Below, one piece after another: positions 25,093-33,439 of a DNA stretch of 64,000 nucleotides. A program made the translations under genes and the position numbers. This DNA is from Lancefieldella parvula_C (GTDB lineage Bacteria; Actinomycetota; Coriobacteriia; Coriobacteriales; Atopobiaceae), in assembly GCF_000758945.1 (NCBI RefSeq), contig NZ_JRND01000024.1, positions 1 through 64,000 of the forward strand. Reading direction: 5' to 3'. Under the pieces are notes generated by a model, which was not told where the DNA came from, did no database searches, and saw nothing but the letters and a program-made list of their open reading frames with translations. Positions within the stretch are counted from its first letter, which is position 1. The number at the start of each line of letters is the position of its first letter.

Positions 25093-26115
25093 CTACTCGC
25101 AAATTTCTGTATCCACGGACTGTGGAATTCTGTCGTTACAAATTACCTGGTAGAACAGTTTTTCTTGCTCTCGTTGATCGGAGGTCTGACCAAGCATCCA
25201 CATAGTTTTTGCAACCAGGGCTTCGGTAGTCATATCGTCTCCAGAGAGAACGCCGGGCATATCTTGATAGGTTCTACCGACCTCATATACACCCAGGTCA
25301 AGACCCTCTTCCGGAACTTGCGTAGTAATAACAACTGTTCGACCAGACGCAATCCAATCGGTGATAGCTTCCTCAAAAGAGCCATCGTATGAGGGGATGC
25401 CGCCAATACCAAAGGTTTCAAGCACAATGGCGTCGTAGTCATTTTTCAGAAGGTAGAAGATAGATGGATTAAGCTCGGGGGTTAGTTTAAGCACAATGAC
25501 ACGCGTATTGAGCGTTTCATAGGTTGTAAGACCGCCATCTACCTGCTCTTCATTTGGTGCACTACGAATAATCTTGTTGCCACGGATGTGTGCAAGCGGT
25601 GGATAATTCATGCTCGTAAATGCATTGAAGCTCAGTGTGCGCTGTTTATGAGCGCGGGTGCCGGCAATAACCTCGTTGCCAAAAACCACCACAACTCCGG
25701 CGCTTCTGTCGTCGAGTGCGTAGAGAACGGAGTGGTAGAGGTTGAGTTTGGCGTCGGTAAACGGATTTGCCATTGGCTGTTGAGAGCCTGTGAGCACAAT
25801 GGGTTTCTCGCTATTTTGAATGAGGTAGGAGAGGGCAGCGGCAGTATATGCCATGGTATCGGTGCCGTGAAGGATAATAAAGCCGTCGTAGGCATCATAC
25901 GACTCAATAATGGCGTCTCTGATTTGGAGCCAGTCTTGAGGACGCATATTGGTGCTGTCGATATTCATGACTTGTTTGAAATCAAATTCACAGAGGTCAT
26001 GAACAAGAGGGACGTTGGCTAAAAGCTCTTCTCCTGAAAGTGAGGGAGCCAAGCCCGATTCAGTGGAAACAGAAGCAATAGTTCCTCCTGTTGCCATCAG
26101 TAAAAGTTTCTTCAC
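25093..26115 (-). CDS. ansA: Type I (cytosolic) L-asparaginase
   Basis: 340 residues. The N-terminal 'LLLMATGGTIAS' carries the nucleophilic Thr and 'ILHGTDTMAYTAAALSYL' the second conserved Thr-Asp pair; 'VLTGSQQPM' and 'VIAGTRAHKQRT' are also typical. The enzyme turns L-asparagine into aspartate and ammonia. There is no signal peptide, so it is cytosolic. I set the start at GTG 26115 because homology begins there; a GGGGGA site precedes it. The frame stays open 396 bases further upstream, but that stretch has no family similarity and overlaps the plus-strand gene at 26266. It is upstream of, and coupled to, the EamA transporter. Confidence 0.9.
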   Translation of the reverse strand: MKKLLLMATGGTIASVSTESGLAPSLSGEELLANVPLVHDLCEFDFKQVMNIDSTNMRPQDWLQIRDAIIESYDAYDGFIILHGTDTMAYTAAALSYLIQNSEKPIVLTGSQQPMANPFTDAKLNLYHSVLYALDDRSAGVVVVFGNEVIAGTRAHKQRTLSFNAFTSMNYPPLAHIRGNKIIRSAPNEEQVDGGLTTYETLNTRVIVLKLTPELNPSIFYLLKNDYDAIVLETFGIGGIPSYDGSFEEAITDWIASGRTVVITTQVPEEGLDLGVYEVGRTYQDMPGVLSGDDMTTEALVAKTMWMLGQTSDQREQEKLFYQVICNDRIPQSVDTEICE

Positions 26116-26265
26116 ACGTCCCCCATGAACTCCAATTGTGCAGACTTTACAGAAAATAAGTCTGTATAGCGCTTTATTGTAACGGGATAGATGCTTTTCA
26201 AGGCGAGAAAAGCAAAGTCGGTGTATTCTTTTTTCGGTAAATGAATTTTTTAGCAAGGATTGTTG

Positions 26266-26739
26266 ATGGCAGAGAATAACCTTTTTGGTTTTGGTAAGAA
26301 AAAGCGTCCAGCTCAGGTTCCACCTACTGTCTCCCGTAATGGGGAGTCTTCTACCTCTCCGCGTGCGGTACGAGGTCGTCACGCAGCTGTTGGAAGCCGT
26401 GCACAGACGCAGCGTAGGATGACGCAAGATCGCCCAACAAATCCCGTTAACCATGCCCGTGCAGATGCCGCCCGTGCACGTGGTCGAGCAAGAACTGCTT
26501 ACGGCAATCACTATGGTACGCTCAACCCCAGAGATGAAGCTCAGGCAGCATATGCGGCTAGAAGACGTCGTTCTTCTCGCATGAGACTGGGTCGTGTGGC
26601 GCTGGCGGTATTGCTTGCAGCCATCATCTTGTGGGTAGTGTTTACGCTGGTAAGTTCATGTAGCCCAGGAGGCGCTTTTGCGCATGCTCAGGCGCTTGAT
26701 CCTACCGTTACCCTGGCTGGTTCCGTGAAGGTCGGATAG
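26266..26739 (+). CDS. Small basic single-span membrane protein of unknown function
   Basis: A 157-residue protein. Residues ~1-105 are Arg/Ala/Gly/Asn-rich and strongly basic, probably disordered and cytosolic. One membrane helix at ~112-133 ('LGRVALAVLLAAIILWVVFTLV') is followed by a short extracytoplasmic tail containing 'SSCSPGG'. ATG 26266 has AAGGA six bases upstream. It is divergent from ansA. I do not recognise the family. Basic tail plus single anchor could bind nucleic acid or another anionic partner at the membrane, but that is speculation. Confidence 0.65.
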   Translation: MAENNLFGFGKKKRPAQVPPTVSRNGESSTSPRAVRGRHAAVGSRAQTQRRMTQDRPTNPVNHARADAARARGRARTAYGNHYGTLNPRDEAQAAYAARRRRSSRMRLGRVALAVLLAAIILWVVFTLVSSCSPGGAFAHAQALDPTVTLAGSVKVG

Positions 26740-26817
26740 CCTTACGGGCTGCGGCGTGACTAGCATCTGCGGCATAGTGAGTGTCTACCGCGCATTCAAC
26801 GGTTTTGGACTGAAATC

Positions 26818-27780
26818 CTACTTTGGGCTCTTACTTGTAGAGACGCGTGAGAAGTCCAAATTCAAATCAACTGAACCGGTAATACCGTCAACTTGTCCTG
26901 TTGAGGTGTATTGCCATATCAAAAAGTTAAAGTTTACGTCTGGCTGATCAACGTATTGAGCCAGCCAGATAGGCTCGTCAAGCGAGACCAGGTCAAAGCG
27001 ATTTAGATCAACTTTGTTGCCATACACAATAACGCGATATCCCGCTTCTTGAATGGTGGTGCAAAACGCGCGCGCAATTGCGTTAGTTTCTGCGGGGGAA
27101 AGGTTGTCGGCGCGACCGCTGTAATCGGGAGAAGGCTCCAGATCAAACGCAACAGGAAGAGCAAGCTTTGTAACTCCCGCTTCCCGTAACTGTTGCAGAA
27201 CAAAAGCGGCCTCCTCGCGAGCTTCTTCCACGTTAATAGCCTGTGAGAAGAAGTACACGCCTACATCAAGACCAGCGCTTTGCGCACCCTTTAGGTTGGT
27301 CTCAAACAGTTCATCTGCGCGAATACCACCCTCGGTGGAGCCGCGGTAGCCAATGCGAAGCATGGCAAACTGAATGTCATCGGCAGCAACGGCCTCCCAG
27401 TCAATAAACCCCTGGTGAGAAGAGACGTCAACGCCCGTGCGTGTGAGCTCTTCTCCGTCCACCACATAATGCGCACGTCCCGTTGCATCATAGGTGAGGT
27501 TTTCCCACTCATAGGGGACTTCGTTTTTGATGATCAGGTTGTTGTCAAAAGAGAGGGAGAAAAGTCCCTGGCACGATTGCAACAATGCCAGCACAAACAC
27601 AATGGCCAGCGTAATGAGCCCCCATGTAACAACAGGATTGTTCTGGGAATTTTGCTCAAGTGTATGCATCGCCCGCTGCTTACGTTTTGAAGCGTTTGCA
27701 GAAGCAGGTGTATGTTTAGTTTTAGAACGAGTCGTAGAGTTTCTCGTTTTCTTACTTTTATGTGAGCTCTTAAAAATCAC
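26818..27780 (-). CDS. GH25 family lysozyme, membrane-anchored
   Basis: 320 residues. A basic Ser/Thr/Lys-rich cytosolic start (~1-45), one membrane helix (~50-72), then a GH25 muramidase domain from ~110 to the end: 'GVDVSSHQGFIDWEAVA' with the first catalytic Asp, 'FAMLRIGYRGSTEGGI', 'GVYFFSQAI', 'PVAFDLEPS' with the catalytic Asp-x-Glu, and 'WLAQY...FLIWQYTSTGQVDGI'. GH25 enzymes cut the MurNAc-GlcNAc bond of peptidoglycan. It has no cell-wall binding repeats, so it is likely a housekeeping wall-remodelling enzyme. The ATG overlaps the stop of the DUF1846 gene (ATGA), so the two are coupled. Confidence 0.9.
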   Translation of the reverse strand: MIFKSSHKSKKTRNSTTRSKTKHTPASANASKRKQRAMHTLEQNSQNNPVVTWGLITLAIVFVLALLQSCQGLFSLSFDNNLIIKNEVPYEWENLTYDATGRAHYVVDGEELTRTGVDVSSHQGFIDWEAVAADDIQFAMLRIGYRGSTEGGIRADELFETNLKGAQSAGLDVGVYFFSQAINVEEAREEAAFVLQQLREAGVTKLALPVAFDLEPSPDYSGRADNLSPAETNAIARAFCTTIQEAGYRVIVYGNKVDLNRFDLVSLDEPIWLAQYVDQPDVNFNFLIWQYTSTGQVDGITGSVDLNLDFSRVSTSKSPK

Positions 27781-29258
27781 TGGTGAAAGAATTGTCCTTG
27801 TTCAAAAATTGGCTCGCAACACACGTTAATGCCCAGCTTGTGATAGATGGACTCGTCATCGCTTGGAATAATTGACGAGAAATACGCGTCGCATCCACGG
27901 AGTAACTGCGTGGCATCAACGGCTTTTCCGGCCAATGGATTGGTAATTGAGCTGATGGAGAGCGCAATGAGCATCTCATCAGCGCAGAGGCTGGTGCGAG
28001 CCAGCTTAAAGTTGTTCTCTTTTAGTGCGCAAATAGGCCTTAGGACCTCATCTGAGACAATAAACGTCTTCTTCTCAATACCAACTACGTATTTGAGGGC
28101 GTTGAGCAAAAGCGACGCTGGCGCACCTAACAGCTCCGAAGTCTTGCCGGTAATAATGGTGCCGTCAGGCATAACCATAGCGCCCGCAAGCTTTCCTGTC
28201 TCTTCTGCTTTATGCAAACAAGCTGCATGAGCTGGCGAGAAGTTCTGGTCAACGTTAACGTCTTTCATCAAGAGATTAATCTTTGTGAGTTCACGCTCAC
28301 CCATGCCCGTACGCTCGAGTTTCTCGGCAGCCCTAAACCACCTGCGTACAATCTCTGCCTTGGAAGCTTCCTGGCAAACCTCATCATCAATAATGCAGTT
28401 GCCAACCATATTGACACCCATATCGGTTGGAGACTGATACGGGCTGGTACCTGCGATTTTCTCCATCATGGCCTTGAGCACAGGAAAAGCCTCAACGTCG
28501 CGGTTGTAGTTAACGGTAACTTTGCCGTGAGCCTCAAGGTGATATGGATCGATGATGTTGTTGTCGCCCAAGTCTGCTGTGGCTGCCTCGTAGGCAACGT
28601 TTACGGGGTGCTTGAGAGGAAGGTTCCAAACAGGGAAGGTCTCAAACTTTGCATAACCTGCGCGGACTCCACGGGCGTTCTCGTTGTAGAGCTGCGAGAG
28701 GCAGACAGCAAGCTTGCCTGAGCCAGGACCAGGTGCTGTTACAACTACCAGAGGATGCGTAGTCTTTACGTACTCGTTTTTACCGTAGCCCTCCGCCGAG
28801 ACGATCAGGTCAATATTGGAGGGGTAACCCTCAATGGGGTAGTGACGGTACACGGCAATGCCCATGTTTTCTAGGCGCGCACGATAGGCCTTTGCCTTTG
28901 GCTGACCAGAGTACTGCGTAATGACAACACCGCCAATAGCAAGACCGCGTGCACGGAAGATATCCATAAGCCTCAGTACGTCATCGGCATAGGTAACGCC
29001 AATATCGCTTCTGCGCTTACCGTTTTCAATGTCATTTGCGTTGATGGCAAAGACAACCTCTGCCTCGTGAGCAAGCTGCTGAAGCATCTGAGCTTTTGCA
29101 TCTGGAGCAAATCCAGGGAGGATGCGAGAAGCGTGGTTGTCGTCGAGCAGTTTACCGCCAAACTCAAGGTAGAGCTTGCCGCCAAACTCACTGATACGCT
29201 GGTGGATTCGATCCGCCTGCATAGTGATGTACTTCTCGTTATCAAAGCCGATACGCAT
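27777..29258 (-). CDS. DUF1846 domain-containing protein
   Basis: A 493-residue soluble protein that matches the DUF1846 family along its whole length ('RIGFDNEKYI..QADRIHQRISEFGGKLYLEFGGKL' at the start; 'VVTAPGPGSGKLAVCLSQLYN'; 'SPTDMGVNMVG'). The family has an ATP-binding-like glycine-rich loop and a solved structure without a firm function in my knowledge. ATG 29258 has AGGAGG in front; the upstream in-frame start at 29273 is less likely. It heads an operon with the GH25 lysozyme gene, an unusual partner, since one protein is cytosolic and the other acts on the wall. Confidence 0.85.
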   Translation of the reverse strand: MRIGFDNEKYITMQADRIHQRISEFGGKLYLEFGGKLLDDNHASRILPGFAPDAKAQMLQQLAHEAEVVFAINANDIENGKRRSDIGVTYADDVLRLMDIFRARGLAIGGVVITQYSGQPKAKAYRARLENMGIAVYRHYPIEGYPSNIDLIVSAEGYGKNEYVKTTHPLVVVTAPGPGSGKLAVCLSQLYNENARGVRAGYAKFETFPVWNLPLKHPVNVAYEAATADLGDNNIIDPYHLEAHGKVTVNYNRDVEAFPVLKAMMEKIAGTSPYQSPTDMGVNMVGNCIIDDEVCQEASKAEIVRRWFRAAEKLERTGMGERELTKINLLMKDVNVDQNFSPAHAACLHKAEETGKLAGAMVMPDGTIITGKTSELLGAPASLLLNALKYVVGIEKKTFIVSDEVLRPICALKENNFKLARTSLCADEMLIALSISSITNPLAGKAVDATQLLRGCDAYFSSIIPSDDESIYHKLGINVCCEPIFEQGQFFHQ

Positions 29259-29362
29259 GCGTCCTCCTGCCAAGATTTACTGTAGAAATTGTATCATCAA
29301 GCAAAGACTTCCTATACGCTATAAGCTATACAGAAAACAAATAAACAACCAAGGAGTTGTGT

Positions 29363-29812
29363 ATGGATAGCAAGTTTTCACAAACGCCTTCTCGTGGCGA
29401 GAAGTTCAAAGAGCTGGTGCTGAGTGCCTTGCGTGCATTTGGTTATGGTTGTCTTGCTGCGGCTGGTATGAGTGCGCTTATCTTTGCATTTGCGTACTTT
29501 ACCAGCGGTATGGATATGTTTACGGGCATCGACTGGGTGCGCCGTGTTATGTACGTCATTTCTTCTTTGGGAATTATTGCTTGCGGCGTTGGTCTGCTCT
29601 TTAGCGGAAAAGAGTACGAGGACCGCCAGATGGGCTTTACGCGCGATATTGATGACCCCATCAGCCTTAAAGAAGGAAAGCTTGATCCTCGTATTTCAAA
29701 AATCGAGACCAATCACCTTTCTTGGCAAGCAGCAATTCTTTATGCCTCAATTGGTATGTTTGTAGTTACCACTATCTTTGACGAGGTTATGAGCCACACC
29801 TTCTTGATGTAG
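29363..29812 (+). CDS. Small membrane protein of unknown function
   Basis: 149 residues with three hydrophobic segments: ~25-47, ~60-82 and ~122-143. The middle part holds a hydrophilic loop 'EYEDRQMGFTRDIDDPISL'. ATG 29363 has AAGGAG eight to nine bases ahead. Divergent from the DUF1846 gene and convergent with pth2. I do not recognise a family; similar three-helix proteins are common in Coriobacteriia but I cannot name one. Confidence 0.7.
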   Translation: MDSKFSQTPSRGEKFKELVLSALRAFGYGCLAAAGMSALIFAFAYFTSGMDMFTGIDWVRRVMYVISSLGIIACGVGLLFSGKEYEDRQMGFTRDIDDPISLKEGKLDPRISKIETNHLSWQAAILYASIGMFVVTTIFDEVMSHTFLM

Positions 29813-29821
29813 GTATCCTCG

Positions 29822-29920
29822 CTAGTACAGAGATAACTCACTAGTACAGAGGCAGCTTTCTAGTACAGAGGCAGATTGCCTAGTACAAAGGTAGAGCGCC
29901 TAGTATAAAGGCAGCTCGCC
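29822..29920. repeat. Tandem repeat made from the 3' end of pth2
   Basis: Five units of 19-20 bp, consensus CTAGTACAGAGGCAGNTNGC. The rightmost unit is the end of the pth2 coding sequence with its stop (CTA on the plus strand at 29900); the other four run on past the stop codon. Each unit thus repeats the last codons and the stop. Confidence 0.85.
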
Positions 29921-30340
29921 CGTTAACGGATCAATATCTTCTGCAGCCAGTGGCTCAAATGCCAGGCAGGTAAATGTTGGTTCTCCATGGAACTCGGTAA
30001 AGCCCGCGTCCCTAATAAGGGCCACGACAAAACCACGAGCTTTTCCCTCGACAGCAAGCTCAAGCAACGCTTCTTCAGAATCAACATAGACACATACTTT
30101 TGCAACGCCAGCATCAAACCAGTTAGTGATTGCAGAGGTATCTTCGTCAGCATGGTCCAAATAGACCCAATTCTGATCATCGGTAACACGAACCTGATCA
30201 AGTCGACGCTCTTTTGCAAGTGCCATCAGCGTGGCTTCAACACATGCATGGCTTGCCTGAGCGGCAATTTTACCTTTTCGCATCTTAAGATCGCGACGAA
30301 TAACAATCATTTGTTTTGATTTATATGAAGAACTTGGCAT
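29900..30340 (-). CDS. pth2: Archaeal/eukaryotic-type peptidyl-tRNA hydrolase (Pth2)
   Basis: 146 residues. 'KQMIVIRRDLKMRKGKIAAQASHACVEA' is the signature of Pth2, with the catalytic Lys/His set, and 'VYVDSEEALLELAVEGKARGFVVALIRDAGFTEF...PTFTCLAFEPL' is the rest of the fold. The enzyme frees tRNA from prematurely released peptidyl-tRNA. The start is ATG 30340, where homology begins (AAAGG seven bases upstream); the open frame extends further. A standard bacterial Pth1 gene is also present at 60.2 kb, so Pth2 is extra. Its 3' end is copied several times downstream. Single-gene transcript, convergent with a small membrane protein gene. Confidence 0.88.
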   Translation of the reverse strand: MPSSSYKSKQMIVIRRDLKMRKGKIAAQASHACVEATLMALAKERRLDQVRVTDDQNWVYLDHADEDTSAITNWFDAGVAKVCVYVDSEEALLELAVEGKARGFVVALIRDAGFTEFHGEPTFTCLAFEPLAAEDIDPLTGELPLY

Positions 30341-30557
30341 GAAAAACCTTTCTAGAAACTGAGTGCTAAGTGTACCATTCACGGCTTTCCGATTTTTGTC
30401 GCAAGTAAATCTCGAAGGATCAAAAAGGCTCTCTAAAACCAAGAGCGGCGAGAAGAACGTTGAATGTTCAGCTTGTTACATCAATAAGTTAAATAACGGC
30501 ACCTGAGTAGAAAGTTGATTCTTGTCTATGTTGCTATGGTTGACTGAGGAGGTGTCT

Positions 30558-31046
30558 ATGAGAGAGTTGGTTATTTTTGTCATGTATATCTGGGCTTCAA
30601 TATCGGATATGCGAAATCGCACTATTCCAAATAGAATCCCTATTTTGCTCGTTATTTTATGGCCTATTTGGCTTGCCGCAAATGAAAAACCCGCTGAGTT
30701 ACTGATGAATGCATTATGGAGTGAGCTCTTTGTTATAGGTGTACTGATTACAGTAGGTATAGTTACAAAATTTATAGGTCATATGTCTTCTCTGGGAGGG
30801 GGAGATATTAAACTTATTCTCTCAACATGCCTTTATCTTGAAATAAAAGAGACATTTGTCTTTTTATTTTCGGCAAATATTTTAGGTGTTATGTTTTCTC
30901 TTCTGTTCTTTATTCGGCAAAAATTTTTAAAAAGAGAAGATAGAAATAAAGAAGAAATTACCAGTTCAGATAGTATATTTATGTATACATTTCCTTTTGC
31001 ACCATTTCTTGGATTTGGTGTGGCACTTGCGCTATTTTTACGCTAA
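30558..31046 (+). CDS. A24-family prepilin peptidase-like protein, catalytic core only
   Basis: 162 residues with five to six membrane helices. The two aspartates of the aspartic-protease core are visible: 'ISDMRNRTIPN' and 'SSLGGGDIKLILSTCLY' (GxGD-type). It lacks the N-terminal methylase domain of full-length PilD/ComC. The family cleaves type IV prepilin or Tad/Flp-type leader peptides at the membrane. ATG 30558 has GAGGAGG before it. It stands alone with no pilus gene near, in DNA distinctly more AT-rich than the neighbours and rich in AT-ending codons. That suggests gain by transfer, or a link to a pilus or competence locus elsewhere. Confidence 0.82.
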   Translation: MRELVIFVMYIWASISDMRNRTIPNRIPILLVILWPIWLAANEKPAELLMNALWSELFVIGVLITVGIVTKFIGHMSSLGGGDIKLILSTCLYLEIKETFVFLFSANILGVMFSLLFFIRQKFLKREDRNKEEITSSDSIFMYTFPFAPFLGFGVALALFLR

Positions 31047-31712
31047 AATCGAGAAGTGTTATATGAATTTAAAAATTCTTCTAATTCCCGAATATATAAA
31101 AAGTTTTTTCTGCTATCAATAGTTTACACGTTGCGTTGAGAGATTGAGTACCCCCAACACTCAATTTCATTACTGAATGGCCCCGACTGTTCAGATCTCT
31201 CGTTATGCGAGGCAACGTATGCCATGGAGGCAGGACGACTATTAACGTGGTCGCACACATGTCGCCCTGCCTCATGGCAACCTTTAAGAGCAAGAAGCTC
31301 TGCTTCTGATATACCCATTATTTCAAGTATTTAAAAGTAAATATACAGCTACTAAGCTATTTTCCTGTGGTTTTATACGTGCCAGAAACCAGCTGCATGG
31401 ATCATCCAAAATCTTAAAAGCCAGATGGCGTAGAGGTCTTTGTTATTGCATAAAATCGCTGATACATTATTTTGCATAGAGGAATTGATTTTTGCATATC
31501 TTTTGTATAGCCAATTAATCCCAGACAGAAAAGTCACTTACGATTTATTTACGTAACAGGTATGCAATTTTCTTTAAATTTCCGCTTGTAAAACAACATA
31601 ACAAATTGTATCTGAAGATATTTTAGTGTAGTATGATACGGTAACAGCACGAGACTATGCATAAAACATACGCATGTTTTTAAGGCATCGTTTGAGCAGA
31701 TGGGGCTGTGAG
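31047..31712. other. AT-rich gene-poor region
   Basis: About 660 bases without a gene I can support. A 64-codon minus-strand frame (31124-31318) is slightly more GC-rich than its surroundings and contains clustered Cys/His, but has no ribosome binding site and no family resemblance; it may be a remnant. The rest is AT-rich and contains the promoter of the XRE gene near 31616-31644. Confidence 0.5.
31616..31644 (+). promoter_or_regulatory. Probable sigma70-type promoter of the XRE-family gene
   Basis: TTGTAT and TAGTAT are spaced by 17 bases, a standard -35/-10 arrangement, ending about 69 bases before the chosen start. A TATGAT overlapping on the right is an alternative -10. Confidence 0.4.
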
Positions 31713-32132
31713 ATGGCTAAGGCAGGTGTTACCAAAAAGACCGACCCAGGTTTGGGTAGGACAGTAGCAAGGTTGTTACAAGAAAGTGGCAAGCGCCAGG
31801 TAGACCTGTGCGAATTCTCACATTGGTCACGTGCGTATGTCTCTTATATTTGCACCGAGCGCCGTAAGTGGCCTTCATTTGATAAAGCAAAGGTTATCGC
31901 TGACTTTTTCTCCTTAAGTCTTGATCAACTCTGGGTTGAGCATCTTAAAGATCTTGTTGATGCTGGCGTGGAGCTTACAGAGATGCAGAAGAAGAATTTA
32001 GCCGAGGGTGTTAATCTTCCAAATCCTACTGTTATGCATGACGGAAATGACAATAGAGAATACCTTCAACCTGTTGTTTCCTCGGGGAACGGTTTAGATT
32101 ACACGCTCCCGGAAATTCTTGGCGTCGAATAA
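31713..32132 (+). CDS. XRE-family helix-turn-helix regulator
   Basis: 139 residues if started at ATG 31713 (weak ribosome binding site), 152 from ATG 31674. Residues ~10-70 form an HTH_3/Cro-CI type domain: 'GRTVARLLQESGKRQVDLCEFSH', 'RAYVSYICTERRKWPSFDKAKVIADFFSLSLDQLW'. The rest is a polar tail without clear domain. Target genes are unknown. It lies upstream of a small Cys protein gene, 110 bases apart, in the AT-rich stretch that also holds the lone prepilin peptidase. Confidence 0.8.
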   Translation: MAKAGVTKKTDPGLGRTVARLLQESGKRQVDLCEFSHWSRAYVSYICTERRKWPSFDKAKVIADFFSLSLDQLWVEHLKDLVDAGVELTEMQKKNLAEGVNLPNPTVMHDGNDNREYLQPVVSSGNGLDYTLPEILGVE

Positions 32133-32241
32133 GTATTTTTGACTATTTTTATTGTTTTCAATGCCATACTTGCTGTATACGCGTATGATTCAGCGTTGTT
32201 CAGATTGCATGGGGCTATCTGAAGAGTAGGAGATGTGCAAG

Positions 32242-32490
32242 ATGGCTGGACTACACTGTTCAGACTGCGCTTTTAGCTCGTTCAAATTTAACGAGGACGC
32301 CCAGATGTATCAGGCGTACTGCTCGCGCGGCTATTTGCTGGCTGATCCACATATCCATGAGCTTTTCGCCATGCACTTTGCTAAGTCTCCAGAGGATTTT
32401 GTTCCCGTCAAAGATCCGTTTAATCGCGAGTATCTAAGGAAGTCATATATCTGCGGAGAATTTATTAAGCGTAAGGATAATTTGGGTTAA
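32242..32490 (+). CDS. Small cysteine-containing protein of unknown function
   Basis: 82 residues. 'GLHCSDCAF' near the start (CxxC), plus Cys in 'YQAYCSRGY' and 'KSYICGEFI', give four Cys that could bind a metal. ATG 32242 has AGGAG nine bases upstream; ATG 32233 directly abuts the same site and is less likely. It follows the XRE gene and ends at a strong terminator, so it is probably a genuine expressed gene. Family not recognised; a four-Cys zinc or iron site is only a suggestion. Confidence 0.65.
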   Translation: MAGLHCSDCAFSSFKFNEDAQMYQAYCSRGYLLADPHIHELFAMHFAKSPEDFVPVKDPFNREYLRKSYICGEFIKRKDNLG

Positions 32491-32501
32491 CGGTATGTCT
32501 T

Positions 32502-32534
32502 AAAACCCTGTTATGTAACATAGCAGGGTTTTAT
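32502..32534 (+). terminator. Rho-independent terminator
   Basis: AAAACCCTGTTATG/CATAGCAGGGTTTT stem with one mismatch and a three-base loop, ending 12 bases after the small Cys protein gene. Confidence 0.8.
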
Positions 32535-32733
32535 TATGCCTCTGACGTGTTTCTCGTCTAATCAATATCAAAGAATTAAGTAAATATCACAAAAGTTGTT
32601 ATGTAACGATTATAGATTTCTGCATAATTAGTTAACTTTCTGTTATATGTTCCTCTTAAAACAAGATAGTATTGATTTGGGGGAATCTCCTTATTACAAG
32701 GGGATTTAAAACATTTATAAAGGAGCGGCAGCA

Positions 32734-33354
32734 ATGTCGAGGCGACCACAAACAGAAAGTTGTGACACACGTCACAAGCTTCTTAAATCCGCAGAGCAAG
32801 AGTTTGCTTTACAGGGATACGATAAAGCTTCACTTCGACAGATTTGTGCACATGCAGGCGTTACCACGGGCGCGCTTTATTTCTTCTTTGATAACAAAGA
32901 GGACCTCTTTAAGAATGTTTTGATTCCTGTCACTGAAGGCGCAATTCAGATTCTTGAGGATTACAAAGATCATCTGCTGGTCTCTGGCGAAAGAAATCTT
33001 GAAGACACTCCTTTGGGTGATAAAGAAACGCTCGAGAAATTCTTGGACCTTCTGTACGGCAATAGGTACGTGGCGCAGATTCTTGTGAATAATCGAGAAA
33101 ACCCACATGTTTCCTATTTCTTTGAAGAGTTGACCGAGGTTATCTCTGCAACCATCAGAGCTATTCTTTATCCTAACGTTACACAGGTTAAACCCTATGA
33201 TGAGTTTATTATTACCTGGCTTGCTCAAACTGAAATGACCACCATTGTCAATATTCTTAAAAATGATGAGACTCGTGAAGAGGCTGACGGTCACATAAAT
33301 TCAGCAGTAATGTTTACGCAAGGTGGCATCAAGGCTTTAGTTGCAGAGCATTAA
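32734..33354 (+). CDS. TetR-family transcriptional regulator
   Basis: 206 residues. The N-terminal TetR domain is clear: 'RHKLLKSAEQEFALQGYDKASLRQICAHAGVTTGALYFFFDNKEDLF' (helices 1-4 including the HTH). The C-terminal ~140 residues are a helical ligand/dimer domain without recognisable subfamily. AAAGGAG stands nine bases before the start. TetR regulators mostly control a neighbouring exporter or enzyme gene; the next gene is a lipoprotein about 85 bases downstream in the same direction, which may be its target or simply independent. Ligand unknown. Confidence 0.88.
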   Translation: MSRRPQTESCDTRHKLLKSAEQEFALQGYDKASLRQICAHAGVTTGALYFFFDNKEDLFKNVLIPVTEGAIQILEDYKDHLLVSGERNLEDTPLGDKETLEKFLDLLYGNRYVAQILVNNRENPHVSYFFEELTEVISATIRAILYPNVTQVKPYDEFIITWLAQTEMTTIVNILKNDETREEADGHINSAVMFTQGGIKALVAEH

Positions 33355-33439
33355 GTGTTCATCTATGCATAAAAATTGACAATATCTACTTATTTCCGTT
33401 ATCCTCTTACAAGGTATAAATCACCCGAAGGAGACCTTT

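Noticed and set aside
26116..26511. 132-codon N-terminal extension of the asparaginase
   Set aside because: The frame is open, but the family start 'KKLLLMATGG' lies at 26115, the extension shows no similarity and overlaps the opposite gene at 26266.
31124..31318. 64-codon minus-strand frame with Cys/His
   Set aside because: No ribosome binding site, no recognisable family and isolated in an AT-rich spacer; could be a remnant but not supportable.
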